Assembly (NCBI GenBank): GCA_902571865.1 | Contig: CACGDO010000002.1 | Location: forward strand, 1-54,959 | Reading direction: 5' to 3' | DNA: 54,959 nucleotides | From: an uncultured Alphaproteobacteria bacterium | GTDB taxonomy: Bacteria > Pseudomonadota > Alphaproteobacteria > HIMB59 > GCA-002718135 | Shown: one piece after another, positions 43,980 through 53,845 of the stretch | Layout of the letters: each line of letters begins with the position of its first letter | Position numbering within the stretch: position 1 is the stretch's first letter | Translations under genes and position numbers: made by a program | Notes under the pieces: model-generated | The model's database searches: none | Seen by the model: the letters and a program-made list of their open reading frames with translations, nothing else | Told to the model about the DNA's origin: nothing

Positions 43980-45806
43980 ATGAAAATACTCACTTTGATC
44001 TTTACATTTACTTTAATTTTTCAATTTAAGGCACAAGCAAATACTAATATATCACATGCAATTGCAATGCATGGTGAGCCAAAATACGCAAAAGAATTTG
44101 AAAACGTTGAATACATTAATCCAAACTCAATCAAAGGTGGGTCAATAGTAAGAAGTGCCATTGGAACCTATGATAGTTTCAATCCATTTATTTTAAAAGG
44201 TACCTCGGCAGCTGGAATTGGAGGATTGTATGAAACATTAACAACAGGATCAAGTGATGAAGCATTTACAGAATACGGATTATTGGCAGAAACGATTGAA
44301 TGGCCAGATGATAGATCTTGGGTTTCATTTACATTAAGAAACGAAGCGTATTGGAATGATGGGAAGAAAATTACAGCTGACGATGTTGTTTGGACATTTA
44401 ATACTCTAATGGAAAAAGGTCATCCATTTTATAAATACTACTATGGAGATGTAAAAGAGGTAATTAAAGAACAAGAAAATAAAGTTAGATTTAATTTTAC
44501 AACAAACACGAATAAAGAATTAGTATTAATTGTTGGTCAATTACCTGTATTACCGAAACATTACTGGGAAAATAAAAACTTTGAAGAAACATCTCTGGAA
44601 ATACCAATTGGAAGTGGTCCATACAAAATTAAATCATTTGATAGTGGAAGATCAATTACTTACGAACTAGATCAAAATTATTGGGGTTTTGGTGCATCAA
44701 TACCAATTAAAATTGGTAAAGATAACTTCGGCACAATTAGATATGATTATTACAAAGACAGAGGTATTGAAAGAGAAGCTTTTAAATCTGGTGAGATTGA
44801 TTTCTTCTCAGAAAATTCATCAAAAGAATGGGCAACTGCGTATGATATAAACGCTGTGAATGAAGGCTTAATTAAAAAAGAATTAATAAGTCATGAAAAT
44901 CCACAAGGTATGCAAGGTTTTGCATTTAATATAAGAAAAGATAAATTTAAAGATAGAAGAGTAAGAAAGGCTCTTGCTTATGCTTTTGATTTTGAGTGGT
45001 CTAATAAAAATTTATTCTTTGATGCATATAAAAGAACGGATAGCTTTTTTGAGAATTCAGAACTTGCTTCCTCTGGTCTTCCTTCAAAAGAAGAATTAAA
45101 TTATTTAAATCCATATTTTGATGTACTACCAAAAGAAATATTTACAGAGGAATATATAAATCCAGTTACAGATGGTTCTGGTTATATGAGGATGCAATTG
45201 CAAGAAGCTTCAAAACTTTTAGAAGAATCTGGATGGGAATTAGTTGATGGTAAGCTTATACACGCTAGTACAAAAGAGCCTTTTGAATTTGAAATCTTAT
45301 TACGATCACCTGCTTTTGAGAGAATAGTTTTCCCATTTAAAGATAATCTTGAAAAATTAGGAATAATTGCCGAAGTAAGAACAATCGATAGTGCACAATA
45401 TCAAAAAAGAATGGAAACATTTGATTTTGATATGGTTGTGCAAACCTTTGGTCAATCTTTGTCTCCAGGTAACGAGCAAAGAAATTTTTGGGGTTCAGAT
45501 GCAGCAGATACTGATGGTTCTAGAAATGTTGTTGGGATAAAAAATTATGCTGTAGATGGATTAATTGAAAGTCTAATTAATGCTAGTGATAGAGAAGAGT
45601 TAATTACAATAACCAAAGCTCTAGATCGTGTTCTTCTATGGAATTATTATGTTATTCCACAATGGCATATTTCCTCATATAGAGTTCTATATTGGGATTT
45701 TTTTGATCAACCAAAAATAAAACCAAAATATTCTTTAGGCTTCGATACATGGTGGATTAATCAGAATAAATTTGAAATAATCCAATCAAATAGAACATCA
45801 AACTAA
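43980..45806 (+). CDS. yejA: Peptide-type ABC transporter substrate-binding protein (YejA-like)
   Basis: 608 residues. A signal peptide covers about 1-20 (FTFTLIFQFKAQANT). The SBP type 5 fold is indicated by HAIAMHGEPKYAKEF, GGSIVRSAIGTYDSFNPFILKG, WVSFTLRNEAYWNDGKKITADDVVWTFNTL and a C-terminal PQWHISSYRVLYWDFF. These are close to YejA of the microcin C/peptide importer. It binds oligopeptides in the periplasm. First gene of yejABEF. Confidence 0.92.
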   Translation: MKILTLIFTFTLIFQFKAQANTNISHAIAMHGEPKYAKEFENVEYINPNSIKGGSIVRSAIGTYDSFNPFILKGTSAAGIGGLYETLTTGSSDEAFTEYGLLAETIEWPDDRSWVSFTLRNEAYWNDGKKITADDVVWTFNTLMEKGHPFYKYYYGDVKEVIKEQENKVRFNFTTNTNKELVLIVGQLPVLPKHYWENKNFEETSLEIPIGSGPYKIKSFDSGRSITYELDQNYWGFGASIPIKIGKDNFGTIRYDYYKDRGIEREAFKSGEIDFFSENSSKEWATAYDINAVNEGLIKKELISHENPQGMQGFAFNIRKDKFKDRRVRKALAYAFDFEWSNKNLFFDAYKRTDSFFENSELASSGLPSKEELNYLNPYFDVLPKEIFTEEYINPVTDGSGYMRMQLQEASKLLEESGWELVDGKLIHASTKEPFEFEILLRSPAFERIVFPFKDNLEKLGIIAEVRTIDSAQYQKRMETFDFDMVVQTFGQSLSPGNEQRNFWGSDAADTDGSRNVVGIKNYAVDGLIESLINASDREELITITKALDRVLLWNYYVIPQWHISSYRVLYWDFFDQPKIKPKYSLGFDTWWINQNKFEIIQSNRTSN

Positions 45807-45845
45807 TTATTAAAGTTTATTAGAAATAATATAAAATAGCACAAT

Positions 45846-46949
45846 ATGGGTGCTTACTTAATAAAAAGACTTCTCTTAATTATTCCAACTCTTTTTGGAA
45901 TAATGATTATTAATTTTGCAATCATTCAAATTGTTCCAGGAGGCCCAGTAGAACAAATGATTGCACAAATGACTGGTACAGCTGTTGAGTCAACAGCTCG
46001 ATTTTCTGGGGGTGGCGAGGGTGAAACTTTAGAGTTTAATCGAGATAATGCTACATCAGTTAATGATAGTAAATATAGAGGAGCACAAGGCCTCGATCCA
46101 GATGTTATAAAAGAAATCGAAAAGATGTATGGAATGGACAAACCAGCCCATGAACGATTTGTTAAAATGCTTAGAGATTATCTAACATTTGATTTTGGTG
46201 AAAGTTTTTTTAGAGATCAAAAAGTTACTTCTATTGTATTAGATAAAATGCCAGTTTCAATATCACTTGGTTTATGGACAACTTTATTAGTGTATTTAAT
46301 CTCCATACCTCTAGGTATTAGAAAAGCAATAAAAGATGGATCAAAATTCGATATTGTATCAAGTTCTATTGTAACAATAGGTTATGCAATTCCAAATTTT
46401 TTATTTGCTGTAATATTAATTGTATTTTTTGCAGGTGGAAGATTTTATGATATTTTTCCCTTACGCGGTTTATTTTCTGAAAATTTTGATGAATTAACTT
46501 TGTTTCAAAAAATAATAGATTACTTTTGGCATTTAGCTTTACCTCTAACTGCTATGCTTGTGAGTGGATTTGCAGGTTTAACGTTTTTAACAAAAAATTC
46601 ATTTCTTGATCAAGTAAATCAACAATATGTAATTACAGCTCGATCAAAAGGCTTGACTGAAAGAAAGGTTCTTTATGGTCATGTTTTTAGAAATGCAATG
46701 TTAATAGTAATTGCTGGATTTCCATCAGCTTTTATTGGAATTCTTTTTTCAAGTTCTCTGTTCATTGAGGTTATTTTTTCATTAGATGGTTTGGGATTAC
46801 TAGGATACGAAGCAGCTCTCACTAGAGATTATCCAGTTATATTTGCAACACTTTATTTTTTCTCACTACTTGGTTTGGTTATGGGAATAATTGGCGATTT
46901 TATGTACTCAGTTATTGATCCTCGTATAGATTTTGAATCAAGACAATGA
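45846..46949 (+). CDS. yejB: Peptide ABC transporter permease (YejB-like)
   Basis: 367 residues. The N-terminal helix [37 protein letters not shown] is the DppB-type signature. YejB-type extras are the long periplasmic insert (about 45-95) and [21 protein letters not shown]. The EAA loop lies near [22 protein letters not shown]. The stop overlaps yejE by 4 bases. Confidence 0.94.
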   Translation: MGAYLIKRLLLIIPTLFGIMIINFAIIQIVPGGPVEQMIAQMTGTAVESTARFSGGGEGETLEFNRDNATSVNDSKYRGAQGLDPDVIKEIEKMYGMDKPAHERFVKMLRDYLTFDFGESFFRDQKVTSIVLDKMPVSISLGLWTTLLVYLISIPLGIRKAIKDGSKFDIVSSSIVTIGYAIPNFLFAVILIVFFAGGRFYDIFPLRGLFSENFDELTLFQKIIDYFWHLALPLTAMLVSGFAGLTFLTKNSFLDQVNQQYVITARSKGLTERKVLYGHVFRNAMLIVIAGFPSAFIGILFSSSLFIEVIFSLDGLGLLGYEAALTRDYPVIFATLYFFSLLGLVMGIIGDFMYSVIDPRIDFESRQ

Positions 46950-47974
46950 AAAAATTATCAAAATTAAACCAAAGAAGATTAAATAATTTCAAGAGCAACA
47001 AGAGAGGTTATTATTCTTTTTGGATATTTAGTTTTTTATTTATTATTTCTTTGTTTGCTAATTTTATTGCTAATGAAAAACCCTTGTTAGTACAATATAA
47101 CTCAAATTTTTATTATCCAATATTTTCTTTCTATTCAGAAACAACATTTGGAGGAGATTTTGAAACAGAGGCAGATTATAAAGATCCATATGTTAAAAAT
47201 TTAATTGAGGAAAATGGATGGATGATTATGCCCATAATTCCATATTCATATAATACCATAATTAGAGATTTATCTGCTCCAGCTCCTTCACCGCCTTCAA
47301 ATAAAAATTGGCTTGGTACTGATGATCAAGCTAGAGATGTTCTATCAAGATTAATTTATGGTTTCCGAATATCCATATTATTTGGATTTACCTTAACATT
47401 TTTTTCAATGATTATAGGAGTATCTGCCGGAGCAATACAGGGTTATTTTGGGGGAAAAACTGATTTATTTTTCCAAAGATTTATGGAGGTGTGGTCAGCA
47501 ATACCAACATTATATGTGTTAATAATTTTAGCTAGTGTGATTCAACCTAATTTTTGGTGGCTATTAATTATTTTATTACTTTTTAGTTGGATGGGCTATG
47601 TCGGCGTAGTTCGTGCAGAATTTTTAAGAGCAAGGAATTTTGACTATATAAGAGCAGCAAGAGCATTAGGAGTTTCAAATACAAAAATTATTATAAGACA
47701 TATGTTACCTAATGCAACTATTGCTACTGTTACTTTTCTTCCATTTAGTTTAAGTGCTTCAGTCACAGCATTATCTGGTCTTGATTTTTTAGGTTTTGGA
47801 TTACCACCAGGATCTGCATCCTTGGGGGAAATGGTTAACCAAGGAAGAAATAATTTACAAGCTCCTTGGCTTGGAATTACGAGTTTCTTAACTTTAGGTT
47901 TAATGTTAGGCCTGTTAGTATTTGTTGGTGAAGCAATAAGAGACTCATTAGATCCAAGGAAGACTTTTAATTAA
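46946..47974 (+). CDS. yejE: Peptide ABC transporter permease (YejE-like)
   Basis: 342 residues. The N-terminal [21 protein letters not shown] and [26 protein letters not shown] are typical of DppC/YejE. The EAA-like loop is [23 protein letters not shown]. It partners YejB in the inner membrane. The ATPase gene starts 1 base after its stop. Confidence 0.94.
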   Translation: MKKLSKLNQRRLNNFKSNKRGYYSFWIFSFLFIISLFANFIANEKPLLVQYNSNFYYPIFSFYSETTFGGDFETEADYKDPYVKNLIEENGWMIMPIIPYSYNTIIRDLSAPAPSPPSNKNWLGTDDQARDVLSRLIYGFRISILFGFTLTFFSMIIGVSAGAIQGYFGGKTDLFFQRFMEVWSAIPTLYVLIILASVIQPNFWWLLIILLLFSWMGYVGVVRAEFLRARNFDYIRAARALGVSNTKIIIRHMLPNATIATVTFLPFSLSASVTALSGLDFLGFGLPPGSASLGEMVNQGRNNLQAPWLGITSFLTLGLMLGLLVFVGEAIRDSLDPRKTFN

Positions 47975-47975
47975 A

Positions 47976-49553
47976 ATGGAGAAAATATTATCAATAAGTA
48001 ACTTAAGTATAGCGTTTAATAAATATACTGACGTAGTTAAAAATGTAAATATTGATGTAGTAAAAGGTAAAACTACAGCAATAGTTGGGGAATCTGGGTC
48101 AGGTAAAACATTATCAGCTCTAAGCATATTAAAATTATTACCAAATGGAGCTAACATTAAGACAGGAAAAATAGAGTATAATAATAAAAATTTATTAAAT
48201 TTAAGTCAAAAAGAAATCCAAAATATAAGAGGAAATAAAATTTCAACAATATTTCAAGAACCAATGACAAGTTTAAACCCTCTTCATACAATAAATAAGC
48301 AAATTGAAGAAATTATTACAACGCATAATACATTAAGTAAAAAAGAAGCTAAAAAAAGATCTATAAAATTACTAAATGAAGTTGGCCTTAGTGATATTTC
48401 ATCAAGACCAAAAATATATCCATATGAATTATCTGGGGGACAGAGACAAAGAGCTATGATTGCAATGAGTATTGCAAATGAACCAGATTTGTTAATAGCT
48501 GATGAACCAACTACAGCTTTAGATGTAACAATACAGTTACAAATCTTAGAGTTACTTCAAAATATTCAAAAAAAAATGGGTATGTCTATGATTTTTATAA
48601 GCCATGATCTCTCTGTTGTGAAAAAATTATCAGATTACATATATGTTATGAGAAATGGTAAAGTTATTGAATTTGGGACAAAAGAAAAAATATTTAACAA
48701 TCCTAATAATGAATATACTAAAGAATTAGTATCCAATCAAAGTAATATTAAAGAAAATAAAAATCAAAAAAGTGAATCTATAATAAATATTAAGGATCTA
48801 AACGTTTGGTATCCTATAAAAAAAGGATTGCTTAAAAGAACAATTGATTATGTAAAAGCAATTAACAATGTTAGCTTTAATTTAAAAATTGGAGAAACTA
48901 TTGGAATTGTAGGTGAATCTGGTTCAGGAAAAACTTCACTTATTTTGGCAATTCTAAAGTTAATTCAATCTAGAGGAGAAATAATAATAAATAAAAAAAA
49001 TTTAAATAAGTTAAGTAAAAAAGAGGTTTTAGATTTAAGAAAAGATATTCAAGTTGTATTTCAAGATCCATTCTCATCCCTAAGTCCTAGAATGAATATC
49101 GAAGATATTATATCAGAAGGTTTAATGGTTCATTATCCCAATATTGGCCTGGTAGACAAAAGAAAAAAATTAAAAAATATTTTGGAAAAAGTTGGTTTAG
49201 AATATGAAAATACGATAGAAAAATATCCTCATGAATTTTCTGGTGGTCAACGACAAAGAATTGCAATTGCTAGAGCTTTGATTTTAGAACCTAAAATACT
49301 AATATTAGATGAACCAACTTCTGCATTAGATGTAACAATTCAGAACCAAATATTAAGTTTATTAAATAATTTACAAAAAGAATTAGACTTAAGCTATATT
49401 TTTATAAGTCATGATATGCGAGTTATAAGAGCTATTGCTAATAAAATAATTGTTTTAAAAGATGGTTTAATTGTTGAAGAAAATTATAGTAGAGATATTT
49501 TTAATTCACCTAAATCAGAATATACAAAGAAACTAATATCTTCAGTTATATAA
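47976..49553 (+). CDS. yejF: Double ATP-binding cassette protein (YejF-like)
   Basis: 525 residues with two complete ABC domains. Each has Walker A GESGSGKT (about 36-43 and again about 311-318), signature SGGQRQR and Walker B ADEPTTALD or LDEPTSALD. It powers the YejABEF importer for peptides, which in enterobacteria also admits microcin C. The stop is adjacent to the next ATG, but the following gene is of a different functional class. Confidence 0.95.
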   Translation: MEKILSISNLSIAFNKYTDVVKNVNIDVVKGKTTAIVGESGSGKTLSALSILKLLPNGANIKTGKIEYNNKNLLNLSQKEIQNIRGNKISTIFQEPMTSLNPLHTINKQIEEIITTHNTLSKKEAKKRSIKLLNEVGLSDISSRPKIYPYELSGGQRQRAMIAMSIANEPDLLIADEPTTALDVTIQLQILELLQNIQKKMGMSMIFISHDLSVVKKLSDYIYVMRNGKVIEFGTKEKIFNNPNNEYTKELVSNQSNIKENKNQKSESIINIKDLNVWYPIKKGLLKRTIDYVKAINNVSFNLKIGETIGIVGESGSGKTSLILAILKLIQSRGEIIINKKNLNKLSKKEVLDLRKDIQVVFQDPFSSLSPRMNIEDIISEGLMVHYPNIGLVDKRKKLKNILEKVGLEYENTIEKYPHEFSGGQRQRIAIARALILEPKILILDEPTSALDVTIQNQILSLLNNLQKELDLSYIFISHDMRVIRAIANKIIVLKDGLIVEENYSRDIFNSPKSEYTKKLISSVI

Positions 49554-51533
49554 ATGATTAAACAAGAACCTGATAAAATATTAATTGAAAAAGTAATATT
49601 GTTATTTAATGAAAAAAAATATAAAGAAGCTCTTAATTTATCTGATAGTATAATTAGTGAATATCCTGATTCAATCTTAATTAATAATATTTCAGGAGTA
49701 ATTCATACTCAGTTAAAAAATTATAATTTAGCAAAAAAGCTATTCATTAAAGTTACAAATTTAAATCCAAAATACAATGATGGATATTATAATCTAGCAA
49801 ATATTTATAACAAACTTGGTGAAGAAGACAATGCAATCAAAAATTATGAAAAAGTTATAGAATTAGATAAGAGTTATTATAAAGCTTACAATAACTTAGG
49901 GAATATATTTAGAAAAAGAAATTTAAATAAAAAAGCTCTTGATTATTATATATTAACTTTAACCATAAACCCAAATTATATTAGAGGATTTTATAATTTA
50001 GCCAGTGTTCTTCAGCATTTCATACTAAATGAGAAGAATAAATACATAAACAAATTTTTTTTGTATCTTTTGGAAAAGAAAATAATTGTTAGACCAAATG
50101 CTATAGCTATAAATATAATAAATGGTTTATTTTTAAATACAAACTTAAAAGATAATTTTTCTTTAATAGAAAATAATAACTATCCTAAAAATTTAAATAA
50201 AATTATAGAAGGGTTAAATAAGAACAAACTTTTGTTACAGTTTATGAAAGTTTGTCCTATCCCAAATTATTATTTTGAAAAAAATTTTATAAAAATTAGA
50301 AATGAAATTTTAAATGAAATTTATAATTATAATTTTAAAAAAATTTATTTGAAATTTTTAATTTCATTATCATCTCAATGTTTTTTTAATGAATATGTAT
50401 ATTATGAGACCAATGATGAAAAATTTAAAGTTAATGAGATTAATGAAAGAATTAAAAATAATATTAATAAAAAAGAAATAAATGATTTGGAGATACTTAT
50501 ATTATCTTGTTATTCTCCTCTATATAGCTTTGATTGGTGTAAAAAAATCAATCCTTCAAATGAATTAAAAGAGATATTTATATTACAATATAAAAATCAT
50601 AATGAAGAAAAAAAATATACTAAAAAAATAAAATCAATTTCAGAGATTAATGATAAAATTTCAATAAAAGTCAAAAATCAATATGAAGAAAATCCATATC
50701 CTAGATGGACTAATCTTGGTTTAAGTATTGAGCCCAGAATTATAAAAGAAGTAATTGAAGATATAAATTTAAACATAGATTTGAAAAAATTGAATTTTTC
50801 TAAAAATGCAAAAATTTTAATTGCTGGATGTGGTACTGGACAACACGCAATAACTACAGCTTCTAAATATAAAAATGCAGAAATTTTTGCCTTAGACCTT
50901 AGTTTTAATAGTTTAGCGTATGCAAAAAGAAAAGCTGAGGAATTAAATTGTGAAAATATAAAATTTATTCAAGGAGATTTATTAGACTTAAGAAAATTAG
51001 ATAGAAAATTTGATATTATAGAGTCTGTTGGTGTTCTACATCATATGGCTGATCCACTAGTAGGCTGGGAATGTTTAACTGATTGTTTAAAAAAAGATGC
51101 TTTAATGTTAATTGGTTTATATAGTGAAAAAGCTCGAGAAAATATTGCAAATATAAGAGAAAAAATAAATAATTTAAGAATCAAAACTACAAAAGAAAAT
51201 ATTATTAATTTTAGAAAAGATATTTTTGAAAATAATACTACGACATGGGATAGTATTAAATATAGTCCAGATTTTTATTCAACAAGTGGAGTCAGAGATT
51301 TATTATTTCATGTACAGGAGCATAGATTTACAATTAAAAAAATAAGAAGTCATATGAATAAATTAGGATTATTTTTTTTAGGATTTGAAGACACATATGT
51401 TTTGGAACGATTTAAGAGAAAATATAATAAAACAAATGATCTATATAATCTAGATAAATGGGAAGAATTTGAAAAAAATAACTCAAGAATTTTTTCAGGC
51501 ATGTACCAGTTTTGGTGTAAAAAAATAGATTAA
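49554..51533 (+). CDS. TPR-repeat protein fused to a class I SAM methyltransferase
   Basis: 659 residues. Tetratricopeptide repeats run from about 10 to 150, with pairs such as YNLANIYNKLGEEDNAIKNYEKVIELD and YNNLGNIFRKRNLNKKALDYY. A linker of roughly 250 residues contains NPYPRW. A Rossmann methyltransferase follows from about 420 (ILIAGCGTGQHAITTASKY; ALDLS; GVLHHMADP). The substrate is probably a protein or glycan carrier, but it is unknown. Base composition drops sharply: 49561-49620 has only 9 G/C of 60. The following genes are on the other strand and glycan-related. Confidence 0.85.
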   Translation: MIKQEPDKILIEKVILLFNEKKYKEALNLSDSIISEYPDSILINNISGVIHTQLKNYNLAKKLFIKVTNLNPKYNDGYYNLANIYNKLGEEDNAIKNYEKVIELDKSYYKAYNNLGNIFRKRNLNKKALDYYILTLTINPNYIRGFYNLASVLQHFILNEKNKYINKFFLYLLEKKIIVRPNAIAINIINGLFLNTNLKDNFSLIENNNYPKNLNKIIEGLNKNKLLLQFMKVCPIPNYYFEKNFIKIRNEILNEIYNYNFKKIYLKFLISLSSQCFFNEYVYYETNDEKFKVNEINERIKNNINKKEINDLEILILSCYSPLYSFDWCKKINPSNELKEIFILQYKNHNEEKKYTKKIKSISEINDKISIKVKNQYEENPYPRWTNLGLSIEPRIIKEVIEDINLNIDLKKLNFSKNAKILIAGCGTGQHAITTASKYKNAEIFALDLSFNSLAYAKRKAEELNCENIKFIQGDLLDLRKLDRKFDIIESVGVLHHMADPLVGWECLTDCLKKDALMLIGLYSEKARENIANIREKINNLRIKTTKENIINFRKDIFENNTTTWDSIKYSPDFYSTSGVRDLLFHVQEHRFTIKKIRSHMNKLGLFFLGFEDTYVLERFKRKYNKTNDLYNLDKWEEFEKNNSRIFSGMYQFWCKKID

Positions 51534-51534
51534 T

Positions 51535-52968
51535 CTAATCTTTTATTTCACCTTCTACATAAATTCCTTCACTATTAATATTCCATATATCAATATCAAA
51601 ATCTTTATTAATTAAATTTCTGGCCATATACATACCTGTAGCAATTGCATGATCTTGATTATTATACTTAAACATTCCTGATCTACCTATAGGAAATAAG
51701 TTACTAAATTTGCTTAAATAATTTCTAATTTCTAAAACATATTTTTGGTAATCTTTAGCTATTACCGGGTATGCATTTAATGAACGCACTATAAAAGAAT
51801 TTTTAACCGTATTATTTATATCAATAATACCAGCTAATTTTAATTCTTTTATAGCAAATGATATAATTTCTTGATCAGACAAGTTCCAAATCTTATCATT
51901 TTCAAAACAAAAATACTCAACTGTAATAGGGTTTATATTAACACTATTAGACATGTATGGAGAAAAATTTTTGTAATTGGAAATTCTAGCCATTTTTACT
52001 CTTGGATCATGAACATATATCCAATTATCTTGAAAAATAGATCCATGAATTTCAAGTTTCACACCTATGTGATGCCTATATTTTAAATTATTACATGCCT
52101 CTAGAATATTTTGTGGTGGTTTAGGATTTAATATTCTAATAATTTCAGTAAAAGGATTACTAACAATATAAAAATCTGTTTCTATATCTACTATTCCAGT
52201 ACTATTTTTTATAACAATATTTTTAATTTTATAATCTAAATGATTTATTTGAGTAAGCTTTGAATTAAGTTCGATCTTTCCACCATTTTCTATAATTTTA
52301 TTAGATAGTTTTTTATAAAAAAAACCAGCTCCATATTTTGGGTATTGAAATGAATCTACAAGAGATTTTACTTTTTTCTTTCTTATTTTTTTAATTATAG
52401 AATTAAAAAATACATTAAAAAAACTTATATTCTTAATTCTTTGTGCAGCCCAATCTTTACTAATATCTTTGCATTCAATTCCCCATACTTTTTCAGTATA
52501 ACTTTTAAAAAAAGTTTTATATAATTCAGATCCAAAATTTGAAATAACCCAATCTTCAAAATTTTTAATTTTGCTATAATTGAATATCGATTTTATTTTA
52601 GAAAAAAAATAGCTTGTAAGTATCTTAAACGCTTTTATTATTCCTAGGTTTATAAGTGTATTAAAAGGTGAAAGTGGATAATAAAAATATTTTTTGTCAT
52701 AAAAAATTCTAGTCAATCTCTTAACTGTAATACTATCTGGTCCTAAAATATTTTTATAAAATTCATTTACCTCTTTATTAAGAGTATAAAATCTGTGAGG
52801 GCCTATATCATATTTACAATTTTTGTATTCTATTGTTCTGGCTAAACCACCAACTAAATCAGCCTTTTCATATACGGTAACTTTATTTTTGTTTTTTGAT
52901 AGTTCATTTGCTGCAGCAAGACCAGAAGGTCCTGCTCCTACAATTGTATATGTTTGTAAATTCTTCAA
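51535..52968 (-). CDS. FAD-dependent oxidoreductase/mutase, UDP-galactopyranose-mutase-like
   Basis: 477 residues. The dinucleotide-binding start is TIVGAGPSGLAAANELSK, then VYEKADLVGGLARTI and YDIGPHRFYTLN. This is the pattern of protoporphyrinogen-oxidase-like amine oxidases that sit in surface polysaccharide loci and of distant UDP-galactopyranose mutases. It may rearrange or oxidise a nucleotide sugar. The reaction is not readable from sequence. The epimerase gene starts upstream in the same direction, 1 base apart. Confidence 0.75.
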   Translation of the reverse strand: MKNLQTYTIVGAGPSGLAAANELSKNKNKVTVYEKADLVGGLARTIEYKNCKYDIGPHRFYTLNKEVNEFYKNILGPDSITVKRLTRIFYDKKYFYYPLSPFNTLINLGIIKAFKILTSYFFSKIKSIFNYSKIKNFEDWVISNFGSELYKTFFKSYTEKVWGIECKDISKDWAAQRIKNISFFNVFFNSIIKKIRKKKVKSLVDSFQYPKYGAGFFYKKLSNKIIENGGKIELNSKLTQINHLDYKIKNIVIKNSTGIVDIETDFYIVSNPFTEIIRILNPKPPQNILEACNNLKYRHHIGVKLEIHGSIFQDNWIYVHDPRVKMARISNYKNFSPYMSNSVNINPITVEYFCFENDKIWNLSDQEIISFAIKELKLAGIIDINNTVKNSFIVRSLNAYPVIAKDYQKYVLEIRNYLSKFSNLFPIGRSGMFKYNNQDHAIATGMYMARNLINKDFDIDIWNINSEGIYVEGEIKD

Positions 52969-52969
52969 A

Positions 52970-53839
52970 TTATTTCTTATTTATAAAATTGCTTATATAA
53001 CTTTTTAAATCATTCTTAATTTTGTAATTTAAATGTTTTTTTGCTTTATTTGATTTTGATAGACTATAAAATCTTTCTCCAGGTCTTTCTGATACGAGCT
53101 TATATTTGCTTTTAAACATTTTGGCTACTTCTATAATAGAGTAATTTTTTCCAGAACCTAAATGAAATTCAGAATTTAAAGATTTAGTTGCTGCTAGATA
53201 TGTTCCATTAGCTATATCTTCAACATGAGTGAAATCTCTTTTTTGAGTCCCAGGCTTTACAACCGTTAATGGTTTTCCTAATAAGTATTGTTTTTCGAAA
53301 ATACCTATAACAGCCGACATATGTCCTTTAGTTATTTGATTTGGTCCGTATACATTATAAAAATATACTATAACATATTTCAAACCAAACCATTTTGAAA
53401 AATTTTTGATCAACTCATTGTTTGCATATTTTGACCAGGAATAAGGTGAAAGAAATTTATTATTACCAATTGTACTTGAAGATGCTGAATAAATTAATTT
53501 TGCTTTTTTCTCTAAACAAAATTTAATAACTTCAAAGGTTCCATATGTATTAGTTTTAATACAAGTATCATAGTTATCAAAACTAGGGACAATTCTTGAA
53601 AATTCTGCAAAATGAAACACATGATCAAAATTTATTTTTTTTAACAATCTGTTTTTATTTATTTTTTGAGTATCTCCTTTAATATATTTTACTTTAGTTG
53701 ATTTAATGTGATTTTTTCGAGAACCAGAATAATAATTGTCGTAAGAATATATGAAAACTTTTGAATTATTATCTAAAATTAATTTGATTAAATTTGAAGC
53801 TATGAAACCAGCTCCCCCGGTGATAAGTATTTTTTTCAT
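52970..53839 (-). CDS. NAD-dependent epimerase/dehydratase (extended SDR)
   Basis: 289 residues, slightly short for nucleotide-sugar epimerases (about 310-340). The NAD-binding motif is ITGGAGFIASNLIKLIL. The catalytic Ser region is SASSSTIG, and YSWSK provides the YxxxK pair. GPNQITKGHMSAVIGIFEKQ and RDFTHVEDIANG place it in the UDP-glucose 4-epimerase-like group. It probably supplies a nucleotide sugar to the adjacent flavoenzyme and glycan pathway. Confidence 0.85.
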   Translation of the reverse strand: MKKILITGGAGFIASNLIKLILDNNSKVFIYSYDNYYSGSRKNHIKSTKVKYIKGDTQKINKNRLLKKINFDHVFHFAEFSRIVPSFDNYDTCIKTNTYGTFEVIKFCLEKKAKLIYSASSSTIGNNKFLSPYSWSKYANNELIKNFSKWFGLKYVIVYFYNVYGPNQITKGHMSAVIGIFEKQYLLGKPLTVVKPGTQKRDFTHVEDIANGTYLAATKSLNSEFHLGSGKNYSIIEVAKMFKSKYKLVSERPGERFYSLSKSNKAKKHLNYKIKNDLKSYISNFINKK

Positions 53840-53845
53840 TTAAGT

